A stretch of 64,000 nt of DNA, taken from assembly GCF_019649055.1 (NCBI RefSeq), contig NW_026570232.1:1054001-1118000 (forward strand), written 5' to 3'. The notes under the pieces were generated by a model. That model saw only the letters and a program-made list of their open reading frames with translations. It was not told the origin of the DNA and did no database searches. Position numbers and translations under genes: made by a program. The DNA is from Paramacrobiotus metropolitanus. Lineage: Eukaryota > Tardigrada > Eutardigrada > Parachela > Macrobiotidae. Shown here piece by piece: positions 11,316 through 23,669 of this stretch (positions within the stretch are counted from its first letter, which is position 1; the number at the start of each line of letters is the position of its first letter).

Positions 11316-13286
11316 GTTGCAGTAAGGGGATGAGCAGGTGTTCAGAAGGGTAAACGAGCACTACGGGTAGGGATTGATAGGTGCACTAATCAAGAAGAAA
11401 TAAAATGCAACATTTGCACCTTACATGTTTTTCACTTGCGGGTCTTTGCAGATGACGTACTTGTTGTTTACGAGTACAGAAAGACACCGGGAATCGCCTC
11501 GCGTACTGTATGGGTATGATCAACACACCGGTGTTTAACACCTGTACGTCTAATGTTTATATTAAGAGAAGTACTATACTGCACTTCGATACTATTAAAA
11601 ATCGTTATTTCTACTGCACAACCGACGGTTTGGATTTGTTCGTACGTGCGGTGCTAAATGCACCCGTGCGCATTTCAAGTACCGTACAAGTCATTATTAT
11701 GGTACCATAGGCTAATTTGAACCGGAACATAAAGTCTGGTGTCTAGACGACCGGGATTTAAAAGCATTTACAGAGTACAGTAATATTAATACAAGCTCAG
11801 CACGGATGAATGTAGGCTCACGATTAGTGGTAAATTTAATTCGTGTGAACTTTCACGTGCACTGTAATGCAACCTTGTCAGAATGAAAACATTGTATTAA
11901 ATTCAGCGAGAGCACTGGGAACATTATAGTAATCGTTTATGAAATTTGGCCTGTTAACAGGACTTACGTTTACGGTTTAACAGGTGTTACGTTTACGGTT
12001 TACTTGCGCTAGGTTTCTGCGCTTGTACTATTTCAGAGATACCAATGGGGATTCGGGTTAATGTATTCAATATTGGTGAAACTGTTCGTTGAAATTCTTA
12101 ATGCAGCTTGTAGGTTGGGGACGTACGTGTTCTCTGAACAATAACCGAAGCACAGTGGTCGTAACTACTGTATACTGTAGTCACTGTCATTTTGCAGCGC
12201 ATTTTGCAGTGCACCACTACAGTCTACAGATATGCGCGTGGTTACAAAGCAGCCCGTGTTAGTCCTATGGCATCAATGGTAACAACTAACAAGTGTTTGA
12301 GTGACCACTGGGCGTAACAAAATAAAGTTCACAAACCGCCAACAGCCCAGGAACACTTCTCGCAGTCTAAAGATTCTGTTGCACTTTAAATCGGCAAAAT
12401 CGAGTGATTAGAAGCTGAGATCACTGGCCGGGAATAAACTGGCCGAAATCCTGGCACAGATAATTAGTATTCATATAATTAATTCATGGTCACAGAAAAG
12501 TTTTGCTGCCTTTTAAAAAAGATGGCGCTTTCTCACAGTAACACTGCTTTATAAATGGGCAATTTTGCGATGAATGGATATGAATGAACTGTACGACAAC
12601 TATATAAGTAATAACAATGTTATAGTTACCGGAGACAATGAGACTTTAGAGAAATTGTCAATGCCTTTTACCTAAAATGACTAATTCGAACGCTGTTGAT
12701 TTAGTGTAACAAATTAACATAATTTTTGCAATTTATTGCCACTCTACCAGTGCCAGCTTATCTATAGAATTAGAGGTACATAGTATTGTACATACCGTGC
12801 TTAAAGCCTTAAAAAATGAAACATACCCTACATACCGTCGACGCACAGCGAAGTGTAAAGTCGGCATTTGCGCCAGCCACCAACGTGCGCATCTGGTGGA
12901 GAAGCGAAATGGCCAGAGCGCTCATTAAATAATGCCGACATGACAGCTGGTTATTTCAGCTTTCCAGACTAGTTTTTTAATGACAAAAAGCTTACTCATC
13001 TCCATCTTAGCAATGCCATCGGCAGCTAAATGCTGCATTAATAGATCTCCCCTGGCTACGAAAATAGTGCGGCAATACTTATGCATAGTCGCAATTGCAG
13101 CCAAGCTACACTTGACTGCGTTCTACATTCAATGCCGCTAATTTCTGCGGTGCAATTTACAGCAGTACCGCCAGGGTTCCGAAGCGTTGCGGTGGCCTAG
13201 ACTAGAGTCCTCCGCGCGCACGACGGAAGTGTTCTGGCTGTGAACTGTAGTAGTGGATGCTGTGCGTGTTTCTTCCGGAAGAGACC
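11316..13286. other. Intergenic between divergent genes
   Basis: This is the upstream region of the dehydrogenase (minus) and of membrane-protein copy 3 (plus). No exon was recognised. A 23-bp unit (TAACAGG..TTACGTTTACGGTT) occurs twice in tandem at 11955-12000. Confidence 0.45.
11955..12000. repeat. Two-copy 23-bp tandem duplication
   Basis: Two adjacent units TAACAGGACTTACGTTTACGG and TAACAGGTGTTACGTTTACGG differ at two positions. It looks like a simple local duplication. Confidence 0.7.
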
Positions 13287-14428
13287 ATGGATGTCGTCCG
13301 CGGCTACCGGCTGGAATCGCTGTCCCGGCTGAAGTGCATCTCCATTACGGAGATCCTCTTCGGGCTGATTGGTCTGCTGCTGTTCATTGTCGCCATCGTT
13401 CTCGCCTTAACGCGTAAGTTGTAAAATAGTGTTGCCCTGAGTTTTGGTTTGCTGATTGGGAGTATTTTACACGAAAGTATTTTACTGCAACCACAAACTG
13501 CAGACGTAGTCGAATTCCGCTTTATACGGCATATAAGTGATAGCGATTACTTAAGATATAAGCGGTGTTTCCAAACATTGCAAAATTGATACGTGCGTTT
13601 TGCACGCACCTAGTACGGTACATTAGCAATTCTGACTTTTACAATACCCACGTAAAACAAAACAGTTTTATAATTATTTTTATCGCATACTGGTCACTGG
13701 TGTATTTCTATCTCGTGTGAATGTACTTTTTATTAATTAACTTTGCAGTAAAAAAGCGCAAGCACGTATGTTCTCATACGGAATTATGTAATAAAAAATT
13801 TTATTTTATCGGGTCTTATTGTGAATTTGCAGACCGTTCTACACAGGACAACCACTTAACATGGTCCTGGTCACTCTTTCTCATTGTCGGATTCTACTTC
13901 CTCCTGTTCATCGCCGGCTGCTTCGGCGTCCATGTGGTACGACGGTGCCGGAAGGGCGTGGCATCCTCGTCGTCCTTCACAGCGTTGGCTGGCATGAATG
14001 TGATCCTGTGTATTATATATAGCATTCTACTGGTGCTAATAATTATCTCCGCAATTCTTGTCGGCGTCCTGGCGCATTACATGCACGCCATCCTCAATCA
14101 TATCGCCCAACTATTGAATCTGCACAAAGATACCATCTATGATCCCGCGCAGCCCGCTCCCGGTCATACCGCGCAGGAAACCGTGCATAAAGTGACCAGC
14201 GCGGTGACGATTGTGATGGTGGTCATTTTTAGCGTGATCGGCACGTTTTTGTTGTTGTTCACTATCTTGACGGGATGCGCGGCGAAGATTAGCCGGCGTA
14301 ATGCGGCCATCCTGAAAACACCGACATCCGGGAATTACAACGATAGTCTGCTGGCGTCCATGGGCGGAACGTATCCCAAGCAGGTGTCCACGTACGGAGA
14401 ATATCAGCCTATCAGGCAGCAAATCTGA
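13287..14428 (+). CDS. Four-pass membrane protein, tandem family copy 3
   Basis: Exons 13287-13413 and 13833-14428 join in phase 1 (donor C|GTAAGTT, acceptor tttgcag|AC) to give 240 aa, the second longest confident copy. The first exon has YRLESLSRLKCISITEILFG and TM1 (GLLLFIVAIVLAL). TM2 is FLIVGFYFLLFIAGCFGV, followed by the basic loop RRCRKG. TM3 is MNVILCIIYSILLVLIIISAIL. A loop of about 60 residues rich in His, Pro and Gln precedes TM4 (VTIVMVVIFSVIGTFLLLFTIL). The signature AAKISRRNAAIL follows, with a 45-residue hydrophilic tail containing two Tyr-based motifs (YGEYQPI). The tail could be a sorting or signalling tail, by inference only. Confidence 0.82.
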
Positions 14429-16153
14429 AAGCATGTGAAGATTTTTGGCATATGAAATGTAGACGCCCACGCTGACTTCAAACGCAGGATGTGTCGTTAA
14501 TAATATTATGTTTATGGACCCTCCGACACTGCTTACACAATACGGTTAAATTTCATGTGTAAAGTTATGCATCTGACATTTTGCACAATCTGTGTGTTTG
14601 CAGAAAAATTTAATTTCAGCGTTTAGCCGGCTAAATTCTAATGCAGCTTTAGAGTTGTGGCTTGTTGCTCAAGTCATGTAGAAATCGGCAGCAGTTGTTT
14701 TTTAGAGTGGGAAGCTAGTAGAAAGTATAAAATGTTGCTTTATTGCTAATTAAACAACCGCTTTTTTTGTGCTCAGCAGCACGGGATGGGTGTGCCATAT
14801 ACACGCCTCCATAAATTTGTATGGCATTATCAATAAAAAACAGAATTCAGTATGTAATGGGAGCTAAATTTATATTCATCCCCTTTAGCTTTAGCTGTAA
14901 TTTAATGCAAAGATGTCAGTATAACTACGATAATTTTCAAGCATTATTCATAAATTACCAGATTGATCACTTGAATCACATGTGTCACCTGCCGTACAAT
15001 CATACACAAGCACGTAAGTTCTATTTATATACAGTACATATATAGCTAAATATCGGTAATTTTATTTAGTCTAAATCTGTTGGTGCCTTTTTTCCAGAAA
15101 TTCTGCCAGAACTACCAACAAAACAGCATTTACGAAATACTGTATGCGCGGATAATTCTCACAATTTCGAAGTGCCCACCGGCACCGTTGATTATGTCCC
15201 AGACTTTCAGGCACCTTACTGCGTTTCATACAGTACAAATTGTACAATGTCATAGTAAAAATTACGGTAAGTAATTAACTAATTGTAAGAAGAGTACTTA
15301 CCAGTTAGTTGCAAGTATCTCTTGCTACTGATGGAAATGGAAGTCATAGCATTACATGTACAGGTAGTCGAACCTACTTTTGATCGCGCTTGGCCTTGTA
15401 GACACTTCAGCTAAAAATATCTATATTTCTCAGCGGTTAAAGAAGTCTGTCTACGCTTTCATTTTGTTACCCAAAAACCGGAAAAGCTGGTTTTTTTCCG
15501 TAAAATTAAAAATGCTACCCGTTCGTTCATTGAGACAGTATTCGGCATACACTCGATCGAATTTTGTGTAGCAACAAGTGTCGGCAAAACATTGCTTACA
15601 TTTTTTGTGTTGTATTGTAACATATACGAGTATTGTACCATACATAATGACACTGCAGTTAAAAACCACGGTATACAGAACGTTTGTAAGTTGTAGTTCT
15701 ACAGGTACTGCAATCGTGTACCCGGCCCTTGGTTCGCATGTAAGTACAATAATATGGCTGCATTATATTGGAGATGGTGCGCGGCAGAGCGAATACTTTT
15801 AATTACATCATTTTGCTTTGTTGTTGTGCTTTTGATTTGCTACAACGCTTTTCGTTAGTACTAGAATAGTAATTACAGTAGTAAAACAAATTTTACCTTC
15901 GATTTAAACTCGAATTCACTGGAGCGAATTCTCCGAGGTTAGTTATGCTATACTGACAGTACCTATTGTTAAGGTGAACCTCAAAACACTTCTACGTACG
16001 TTAAAGTTATTCCGTATTTAATACCGGAATAAGCAGACACAGAATCGTTATACAGTATATATAGTTAATCATAGGTATTTTGCATTTTCATAAGCTAGCC
16101 ACATCTGGGATTATGCTTTGTACGTCAACGCAGATGAAAAAGCGTATTTGAGG
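14429..16153. other. Intergenic, no gene recognised
   Basis: Short frames only, AT-rich. No family first-exon pattern (LExLxRLxxISIxEI) was found on either strand. Confidence 0.45.
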
Positions 16154-17186
16154 ATGGAATTCCAGCAACTGGAAGCACTGACACGTCTCCAGCGCATATC
16201 GATCACCGAAATTGTTTTTGGAATTTTGAACATTGGCACAGCCATTTGGTTGTTGATAAGTAAGTTATGACAACTATTTAAGATTAGAATTAATTCATCA
16301 TTTACATTACAATTAGGTAAACATGGATGCGGTAAAAATAAAAATCAAAAGATGATGTACTTCCAGTTGCAGGTCCCAAGGACAGAATTATGTTTTATTT
16401 TTATACATAAATCATATACTTCTGTCTTATGTATCTTTACATTTTGTCTTCCGGTTGTTGCTCCAAATGTATAACATTTTTGCCTTATATACATAATAAT
16501 TATAGATGTGTGAATCTACAAAACATGCAGTGTTCGGCGAAACATAACATCCGGAAATCAAGAAATAAATAAGAAAAACGAAATATGCTGTTAAATGTTA
16601 GCTGTTTTTATTAACAGAGATTCCCAACGAGCACATTTGGCCTGTCGTTGTACGGCTGCTATTCGACATCTTCTTGATGGTCACCGGATCCCTCGGTGTC
16701 CTGGTTGTTAAAAAGAGTCGGCAAGGAGCCCCATCCCAGCGATTATTCTTTCTAGTCGGCGCATTCAACATTATTCTCTGCATCCTGTACAGCTGTGCCG
16801 TGGTATTATGCATCGCCATTGGTGTACTGTTTATCTGGTCGCCGTACTACCTAAAGGTCGCATTGGATAAAGTGGCCGAATGGCTGGGAACATCGCCGGA
16901 AGGCCCACATTCCTCCCAGCTGCCCGGCGGCACACCGACCACCGCGCAGAACGTCAACGTAATCGTCTTTGTGGTGTTGGTGGTGCTGATCTCGGTGATT
17001 TGTATATTTGTACTGATTTGCGCTATACTGACCGCGGCGGCGGGGCGGATTAGCCGGCGCAACGCCACCATCCTGGAAGCGGATCCGGTGACGATTCCAC
17101 CGCGCGGTCCTGCCAAAGAGACGAATGTCAGAGTATCCAACAAGCAGGGCTATCGTTCGATAAGCGATAAAGAGTATAAAGAGTAA
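16154..17186 (+). CDS. Four-pass membrane protein, tandem family copy 4
   Basis: Exons 16154-16259 and 16618-17186 join in phase 1 (donor A|GTAAGTT, acceptor ttaacag|AG) to give 224 aa. The start is MEFQQLEALTRLQRISITEI, the same pattern as copies 2 and 3, leading into TM1 (VFGILNIGTAIWLL). TM2 spans VVVRLLFDIFLMVTGSLGV, followed by KKSRQG. TM3 is GAFNIILCILYSCAVVLCIAI. The outer loop is rich in Pro, Gly and Thr. TM4 is VNVIVFVVLVVLISVICIFV. AAAGRISRRNATIL and a basic hydrophilic tail follow. Copies 3 and 4 are the most alike of the six. Confidence 0.82.
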
Positions 17187-18222
17187 TACAATTGGTATAA
17201 CTTTACACACGCTCTCCTGCACTTTATACTCACAATCAGTTCCGTAGTTTCTGGGATTTATTAAATTCGTTTTTTTTATTATTCGTAACTAAAGCGGAGA
17301 AATGATGCGATACTTTGTAATTACAGGATAACGTAAAGGTTTTGTTGTTGTAATTTTGTTATGTTGCTGTATATGATTAGTGCTAAATCTGTTCACAATT
17401 AGGACACCCGCGTATTAACTGATTACCTTGCAATTATCTGCAGATAAGCTCTTAAATACTCCAGCAAATTATGAGAATTCGGAAAAAAATGCCGTAACTG
17501 TAAGAACAATTTTTGATAGTACAACAAATACTGCGTACTTAGGCCTTGTCCCGAATTCAAAGCGAATCTCGCTTTGGTACGGTTGCTCAACCGCACGAGG
17601 TGGCTGTACGCAGTGGCCACGCCTACAGATACGGTACGCGAAGCTACCTCGCGAGGTGGAGTTGCTGTATCGCAACCAGATTCGCTTTGAATTCGGGACG
17701 AGGCCTTAGTACAGTAGGTACGGTAAGTTGGCTAAACAAAGTACCACACGTTCACCAGCCATATTAACACCATATTTGATGACTGATGGTAAGTGCAGAT
17801 GAGAAGCAAATAATTTTGTTTGCTGGAGGAACAGTGCCGGCAGATATATTGTTCTCTAAAAAACAGCAATAACTGCGCTGGGAAATCACGGAACTCACGG
17901 GTACAGCTTAAAAACAAATATCGCAAAACGCATGATTCGATAATAATATTATTAGGCGTATCTGTATATGACAGGAAATAGCCGTTCTAAGAAACCTAAA
18001 AGCTAAATACTGTTGAACTTCGGTCTGGTTTGAACGGAAACATACAGATATACTACAGCACAGCTGATCCTATCTTTGCGAGTAGTTCTATTCTGTCACA
18101 CGTGTCTCTATTTTCTGCTCAAAAGTGCATGCGATCGTTGGTTATTTAACTTATTATTTATTTATATTTTACGATTCATTTACCGTCTTGCTTGAGTATG
18201 CTACTGTACGTAGCGTGCAGAA
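17187..18222. other. Intergenic, contains the MITE
   Basis: Apart from the MITE at 17542-17705 nothing is recognised. The short open frames at 17423-17770 are shadows of that element. Confidence 0.5.
17542..17705. mobile_element. MITE with Harbinger-like ends
   Basis: A 164-bp element with terminal inverted repeats of about 28 bp (GGCCTYGTCCCGAATTCAAAG...), one mismatch over the first 28 positions. It is flanked by TTA at 17539-17541 and TTA at 17706-17708. A 3-bp TWA duplication and GG-starting ends are the hallmark of PIF/Harbinger elements. The interior is partly self-complementary (TACCTCGCGAGGTGG). No transposase is present, so it is non-autonomous. Confidence 0.8.
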
Positions 18223-19408
18223 ATGGACTCAAAAATTTATCCATACAAATCGGTGCCAATGGATATTTCCGCGCTGCACAAAGATGAATACACTCGCATA
18301 CATCGTATATCACTTGCGCAGATTATTATGTCCATAACAGGATTGGTGGGGACAATCATTTCATGTCTTGGTAAGCAGCTATCCTTTTTATCATTGTGAT
18401 AAACTAGTCCTCGTTATTGGCATAAAGGCGCAGTATTTAGCAGTTTACTTGCTTACAGTATCACTGTAACTTTCTTTTAACACTGCTTAATTAATTGTAA
18501 TAATGCTTTCGATCAATTATTGTAATTAATTCCTTCGACACACTGGGCAGGCTTGCGCAAGTTCGACAACTACGGTTAGCAACACATATTCAACTCTAAA
18601 AAACTGTATTGAGTCTGCTTTTAACACGCTTATTTTACAAGAAAATATTTGTATGTATCCGTGTAAGGTGTTAATGGTGAAAATAGCTGAAAATGTTTGC
18701 AGTTGCAGTTGCAGTGTATATGAATAGAAATAAATGCTACGTGGGTACTGTGATTATGCATGCGATGGCATTAAAAACTAACAATCTCCTCTTTTCATGA
18801 CTTTGAATTTCTTACAAATATATGCGCATTATTACCAAGCTTTGGTTAATTTCTTGATGTGTGGTTGACTTAATTTTGTAGTTATATCTGGTGAACACTT
18901 GTACACAGTTCTGGCGGGACTAACTGTGGACGGCATCATCCTAAGCGCTGGATCGTACGGTCTAAAAGTGTCTCGTACCTACGAAGAAACTGCCTGGAAA
19001 AAGAACAAAAGCCGGCTGCGCATCCTGTCTTGGTTTAACATTATCTCGGCCATTTTCCTTTGCGTTGTTCTAATACTGTTGATCATTGCGGCTGCCATTA
19101 TTCCAACGAATCTGCATTACCTTGATTTAGCCGTCCGGGAAGTCGTGTCAGCCAATAATACGCTCCATTATCTGGAACAGAAGCAAGGAAACGGAACAAC
19201 ATTCTTCGTCCCGGGCATCAATGTCGGCGACTCTACCATCACTATTCTAATTTCCTTTATGGTTATTTGTGGCATCTTTTTGCTCACCAATATCGTGCTT
19301 TCTCTTGTAACCGCCAAGATCAGCCAATATATTCTTAATAATTTCTTCCGGAATAGCAAACTAGGAAGCCATGGAATTAGTATCACTGTTACGAACGATG
19401 AATCCTGA
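18223..19408 (+). CDS. Four-pass membrane protein, tandem family copy 5 (diverged)
   Basis: Exons 18223-18370 and 18882-19408 join in phase 1 (donor G|GTAAGC, acceptor ttttgtag|TT) to give 224 aa. The N-terminus is longer and contains YPYKSVPMDIS, shared with copy 6 (YPYKMDIS). TM1 is IIMSITGLVGTIISCL. TM2 is TVLAGLTVDGIILSAGSYGL. TM3 is FNIISAIFLCVVLILLIIAAAII. The outer loop has two N-glycosylation motifs (NNT, NGT). TM4 is ITILISFMVICGIFLLTNIVLSLV. The signature is degenerate (TAKISQYILNNF) and the tail is short. Copies 5 and 6 therefore form a subgroup distinct from 1-4. Confidence 0.78.
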
Positions 19409-20252
19409 AAACGGACCGTTTAATGCGATTTGTAAATTTGTATGTAATTCTGCGAATTGTCAATGTATTTTTATTTGTTTATCTGAAAGATGACAGATTC
19501 GATCTCAGGGTCAGTGAATAAAATACCTCTGGACAAAATTGGAGAGATTCCATAATAACAATTTCGTGGTCCTGTCCAGTAGCTGTGGCAAATGGGCATA
19601 CAGTAATAACGCAGACTACAATATACAGCATTACAACGCATTTTGTATCGAACGTACCGGTAGTTAACATTAACATAGTTACACATTACTGTTTCAAAAT
19701 TATTATCCTCTGCACAAGTAGTTATGTATGGATTAATTCTTAGGTAATAGTGCAGTAATTACGATTTTGTTTCACATCTCTCGATAATAATGGCTCAATT
19801 ATGGTGCGATTTTCATTTATAAACTTGACAATTTCGAGTGTATTTAGTAGTAATTATTAAAGGCATTGGAGATTAATAGTAGACCTTGGATCGATTTAAA
19901 AGAATTTAGATAGCTGTCAGTCAGCGTCAGATTTGTTCGCCGTATCCCGAGTTTCCTCAACAGATTTCATTGTGCTGAATCGAATGAAAAATTTGGTAAA
20001 AATATTCACTGATGGAATCAATCGCTGTCAGGTTTTTGCAGTACTCGTACTTGTACTTATTACTACTTACTTTAATTAAACGATGATCCGGATGGTGCGG
20101 TATTGTTATTGTACAATACTTAAGGAAAATGGCCCGGTACATGGTGTCAAAAATCGTATTAATAATCGACCGAAGCGAAGCGAAGGTCCTCTATGTTCAA
20201 GAAAACGGGAATTTTTGTGCGTCGGTCACGCACGTCGGTCACGCACTAAGTT

Positions 20253-20288
20253 GTCGGTCACGCCCTAAGTAGTTAGGGCGTGACCGAC
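20253..20288. repeat. Perfect 16-bp hairpin with direct half-copies beside it
   Basis: GTCGGTCACGCCCTAA, loop GTAG, then the exact reverse complement. Two related direct copies of GTCGGTCACGCAC lie just upstream at 20221-20246. It could be a transposon end. Confidence 0.8.
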
Positions 20289-21265
20289 ACTTAGGGGCAC
20301 TTAGATGAGACTGCTAGGCGCTCAATAACATTTAGGCACTACAACGTAGGGGAACCTGTAACCGCGCATTAAACCAAAACACTAATGTGCTTACTAACGT
20401 GTTTTGTCAGTCCTAAGAGCAAATTTTACTAAACACGGTACTAACAGAATGTCCTTAGACTAACTACCAAGAAACAGCGCACAGCTGACTGATTTAGCAG
20501 CTGAAGTGATAGTAGACCCTCTATATTCAAAAAAAGCAACCCCTATCCTTTTTCCTGTATCATTTATTACTGACATAGAAGTAGCACCGTTCTATGCTAG
20601 CATATAAGACCGAAGCTAAGCTAGGAGTCGGAACAGTAAAAGGAATGTAGTCCAGCAAATTCCTAGATTCAGCTTGATTCAATTCTATCTGCTAAGAAAC
20701 AGTGGATTGGCAGGGGCGCAGACATTAAGAAACTGCAGAACGGTAAACGAGATGTCGTAGCAACCGTAACCTTTGTTGTATTTATGACCTCTGTCCATTG
20801 TGATATCTATTGACCTACGTTTGCATTGTTAGTCAATCAGTTAGCAGACAAATCTTGAGCGGCAACTCGTGAAAACGCGTAACAGGGCATTCTGCCGCAA
20901 GGTTGTAATGAGGACCACGCCCCTATCGCGGGCAACTTTTTTTTTATTTGGCGCCCAAAACTTGCTCGTATCACTTGCAGTACGTATAAAGAGTTCGGTA
21001 AGCACGTTTCCACTTAAAAAGAAAAGCGTCACTTACTCGTACTTTTAGCAGTAAGCGGCATTAATATTCCGTGCATCTTGTACTAATGGTGAGTAATGAA
21101 CGTTAATCTGTAGTATACGAATGTTATGGAAACACATACAGTCTTGTAATCAATATCGTACTCAAGGACTTTGTTGTATTACTTACATTATACAGAATGG
21201 TGAGTCTTAGTACGAAAGTCTTGGCAAGCAGATATGAACGTATGACCTCGTTGGGTCGTGTCCTT

Positions 21266-21345
21266 CATTTGGTCCACCACTCATTTTGTCCACCACTCAT
21301 TTCGTCCACCATTCATTTTGTCCACTGTACATTATGTCCACCATA
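21266..21345. repeat. 16-bp tandem array, five copies (left arm)
   Basis: Five units of the type CATTTTGTCCACCACT with one to four changes each. The array is mirrored in inverted orientation by the array at 21641-21720. Confidence 0.85.
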
Positions 21346-21640
21346 CAGTTCGATGCACACTACCGAGTTCGATTTATACTTTACTGCACCTACGCAAACG
21401 CTAACTCTGTGCTGAAACGATTACAGTGGTTTAGGTTAAACGATATACAACACCTCGCAACCCTCAACACTATGCTGAGAAGTGAGAACGATTACTGTGC
21501 TTTAGGTTATCTTAGGATTTCTTAGATTCATTAGGTAATTCTACCCTAGGTTTTCTTAGGTAGTAATTCTTTTCGGCTTTAACGGTATTCATCGGTTTGA
21601 ACTTATAAACGGTTCTCTGTAGTTTAAAGGAGTAAATAAT

Positions 21641-21720
21641 TAGTGGACAAAGTAATTGGTGGACAAAATGAATGGTGGATAAAATGAATGATGGACAAAA
21701 TGAATGGTGGACGAAATAAT
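21641..21720. repeat. 16-bp tandem array, five copies (right arm, inverted)
   Basis: Five units of the type TGGTGGACAAAATGAA, the reverse complement of the left array. The spacer between arms is 295 bp and has no protein-like frame. Confidence 0.85.
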
Positions 21721-22309
21721 AGGAAGCCCGTTAGGTTATGTTTCCCTTTACTGTTTCTAGCAGTAGCTTCGCTTCGGTCTTATAGTGCTAGCCTAAAGCG
21801 GTGCCCTTTCCTAGTTATTAATACGTACGATATCTATACATCGCGCCGCACATTAAGGATTTTAATTGGTTTAATACTCGTATTGTACTAACAAAAAGCT
21901 CTGAGCCTCGAAGAGTCATGCTCTGTGCACTACGTGCGTATGCGGTTTGGGTTAATAATAATTATTATTATTATCAATTATTCTTACTGCAGGTTGTTTT
22001 TCTCAAAGTGCAGTACTCGTACATGAAATTAATTTTACTACGATCTAAAAACGATGCACCGCATGTATTGTACGTCACAGGTTGCGCCAAAGGCAATACC
22101 TACTGTACAAGATACGCCGTACGTTATACCCCTATGTCTATTTGCACAAGACAATCCGCATTTCTCGGTCTATCATGCTAGACACTTTCCATATGTGTGC
22201 GATGATTACTTACTGCTTCATGGGTTTTCCTTTCCAGCTGACCAGAGTTTTAGTTCCTAGTTATCTTCTGCGCTAATAGATATTTTGCGAAAAGAATCGA
22301 CAACGGTTC

Positions 22310-23669
22310 ATGCGTAACGGATTTGTGTATCCATACAAGATGGACATTAGCCACATTGTCACTCCCGAATATCGCCTGGACTTCATTTCCAAACTGCACA
22401 ACATCTGCACATTCCAGGCAGTTTGCGCTGCGTTCAGCCTGTTGCTGCGCTTCGGCTCAGCTGTTCTAGTAGTCTCGTCAGGTACGCATCGTTGTTATAT
22501 ATAGCTGTTAATCTTATTATTTCTTCATAACCAATCGTCTGTGCGTTACGTGGATTAAGTACTTATTATTTGAGAAGTTTTACGTTCAGCTGATATCGTT
22601 GTGTGTTTTATCGTGTTTTCCCGTAGATTCATCGGATCCGGAAGACACCACACTGCACTACCTGCGCGCCCTCCTCATCGGCGTGCTAGACGTGACACTG
22701 TTCAGCAATGCGTTCTTCGGAGTGAGACTGATCCGGAAACTGCTCAGCTGCCGTCATCTGCCGAACAGTCGCGAGGAAATCTTTCTGCAGTCGCGTCTCT
22801 TCGCCAGCATCGGCGCCGTCAACGTCGTCTTGTGCATCGCGCACGCCGTCGCCTGCGTCCTCATCCTCATTCCCGGAATCATCACCCTCCTCGCCTACTA
22901 CCTGCAGGCGCACGCGCTCCTCATGGATCAGGTGACGTGGATGCAGACCGTCTTCGGACGTCAGCAGCTGGATGATACGGAAATCGCCATATCAAGTGCG
23001 CAACATTTGCTCGAGAATATTTTACAGTTATTATCTTTATTTGGGGTATCACGTTTTTGAAAGATATATCACATGCTTCTTTCAGAATTTAAAATTAGCG
23101 TGAAATTGCAGCGTTCCTTACTGCGAATATCCACGTTAAAAAAGGGATATCGCTTTCACTTTTTACTGCAGTATACTTCTACGGAAACTCTAAATACAGC
23201 TTCAGATTTAATTTAATCATAACAATTTAGTGTACTATTTTAGTACATCTAATAAATTACAGTAACTGAGTAACATTTGGTGTGAAATTACAGTTTTTCT
23301 ATTGAGTATTAACGGGAGACAGGAATAATAATTTTATCTTGAATAATGATAATCTGTGCGTATACTCTGAATGAAGCTGCAGATTAATTGTAATTATTTT
23401 GAAATAATTAAGCGCATTCATATGATTCGAATAAATCTGTGTTTAATGCTGTAATTTTTACAGTGCTGTATTCGCTTATGGTGGCGGTGCTGTGTGGAAA
23501 GGCCGCTAAAATTTGCCTGCGCAATGCAGTCATTTTAAGGGACTGTCATGATGGGGTTCTGGATACTGAAGAAGCCAACCAAAGGGAATTCATCGTGGAT
23601 GGAAAATACGCCAAAAGCCCACCACCCTACTCCGAACGCGATCCGGCTTTGCAGCAGGGACTGGTGTAA
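22310..23669 (+). CDS. Four-pass membrane protein, tandem family copy 6 (diverged)
   Basis: Exons 22310-22481 and 22627 onward join in phase 1 (donor G|GTACGC, acceptor ccgtag|AT) and encode an N-terminus with YPYKMDIS, TM1 (AFSLLLRFGSAVLVV), TM2 and TM3 (VNVVLCIAHAVACVLILIPGIITLL). A third exon ending at 23669 supplies TM4 (VFNAVIFTVLYSLMVAVLCG), the signature KAAKICLRNAVIL and a tail with PPPYSERD. This copy thus has an extra intron inside the region that is a single exon in copies 1-5. The best coherent solution is donor TCA A|GTGCGC after 22995 and acceptor at 23411-23412 (exon from 23413), about 265 aa, but the donor is weak and these two sites are uncertain. The GC-rich second exon (22627-22990) differs in base composition from the other copies. 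Confidence 0.7.

Larger units (their letters stand above)
19409..22309. other. Repeat-rich intergenic region
   Basis: A 2.9-kb gap without coding exons. It holds a 16-bp perfect hairpin (20253-20288), a diverged inverted repeat (about 20583-20635 against about 21755-21810, sharing TATAAGACCGAAG), and a pair of inverted 16-bp tandem arrays (21266-21345 and 21641-21720). It looks like the remains of one or more non-autonomous transposons. Confidence 0.6.

Noticed and set aside
17428-17767. Overlapping frames on both strands rich in RFALNSG-like peptides
   Set aside because: They are translations of the Harbinger-like MITE's inverted ends, not genes.
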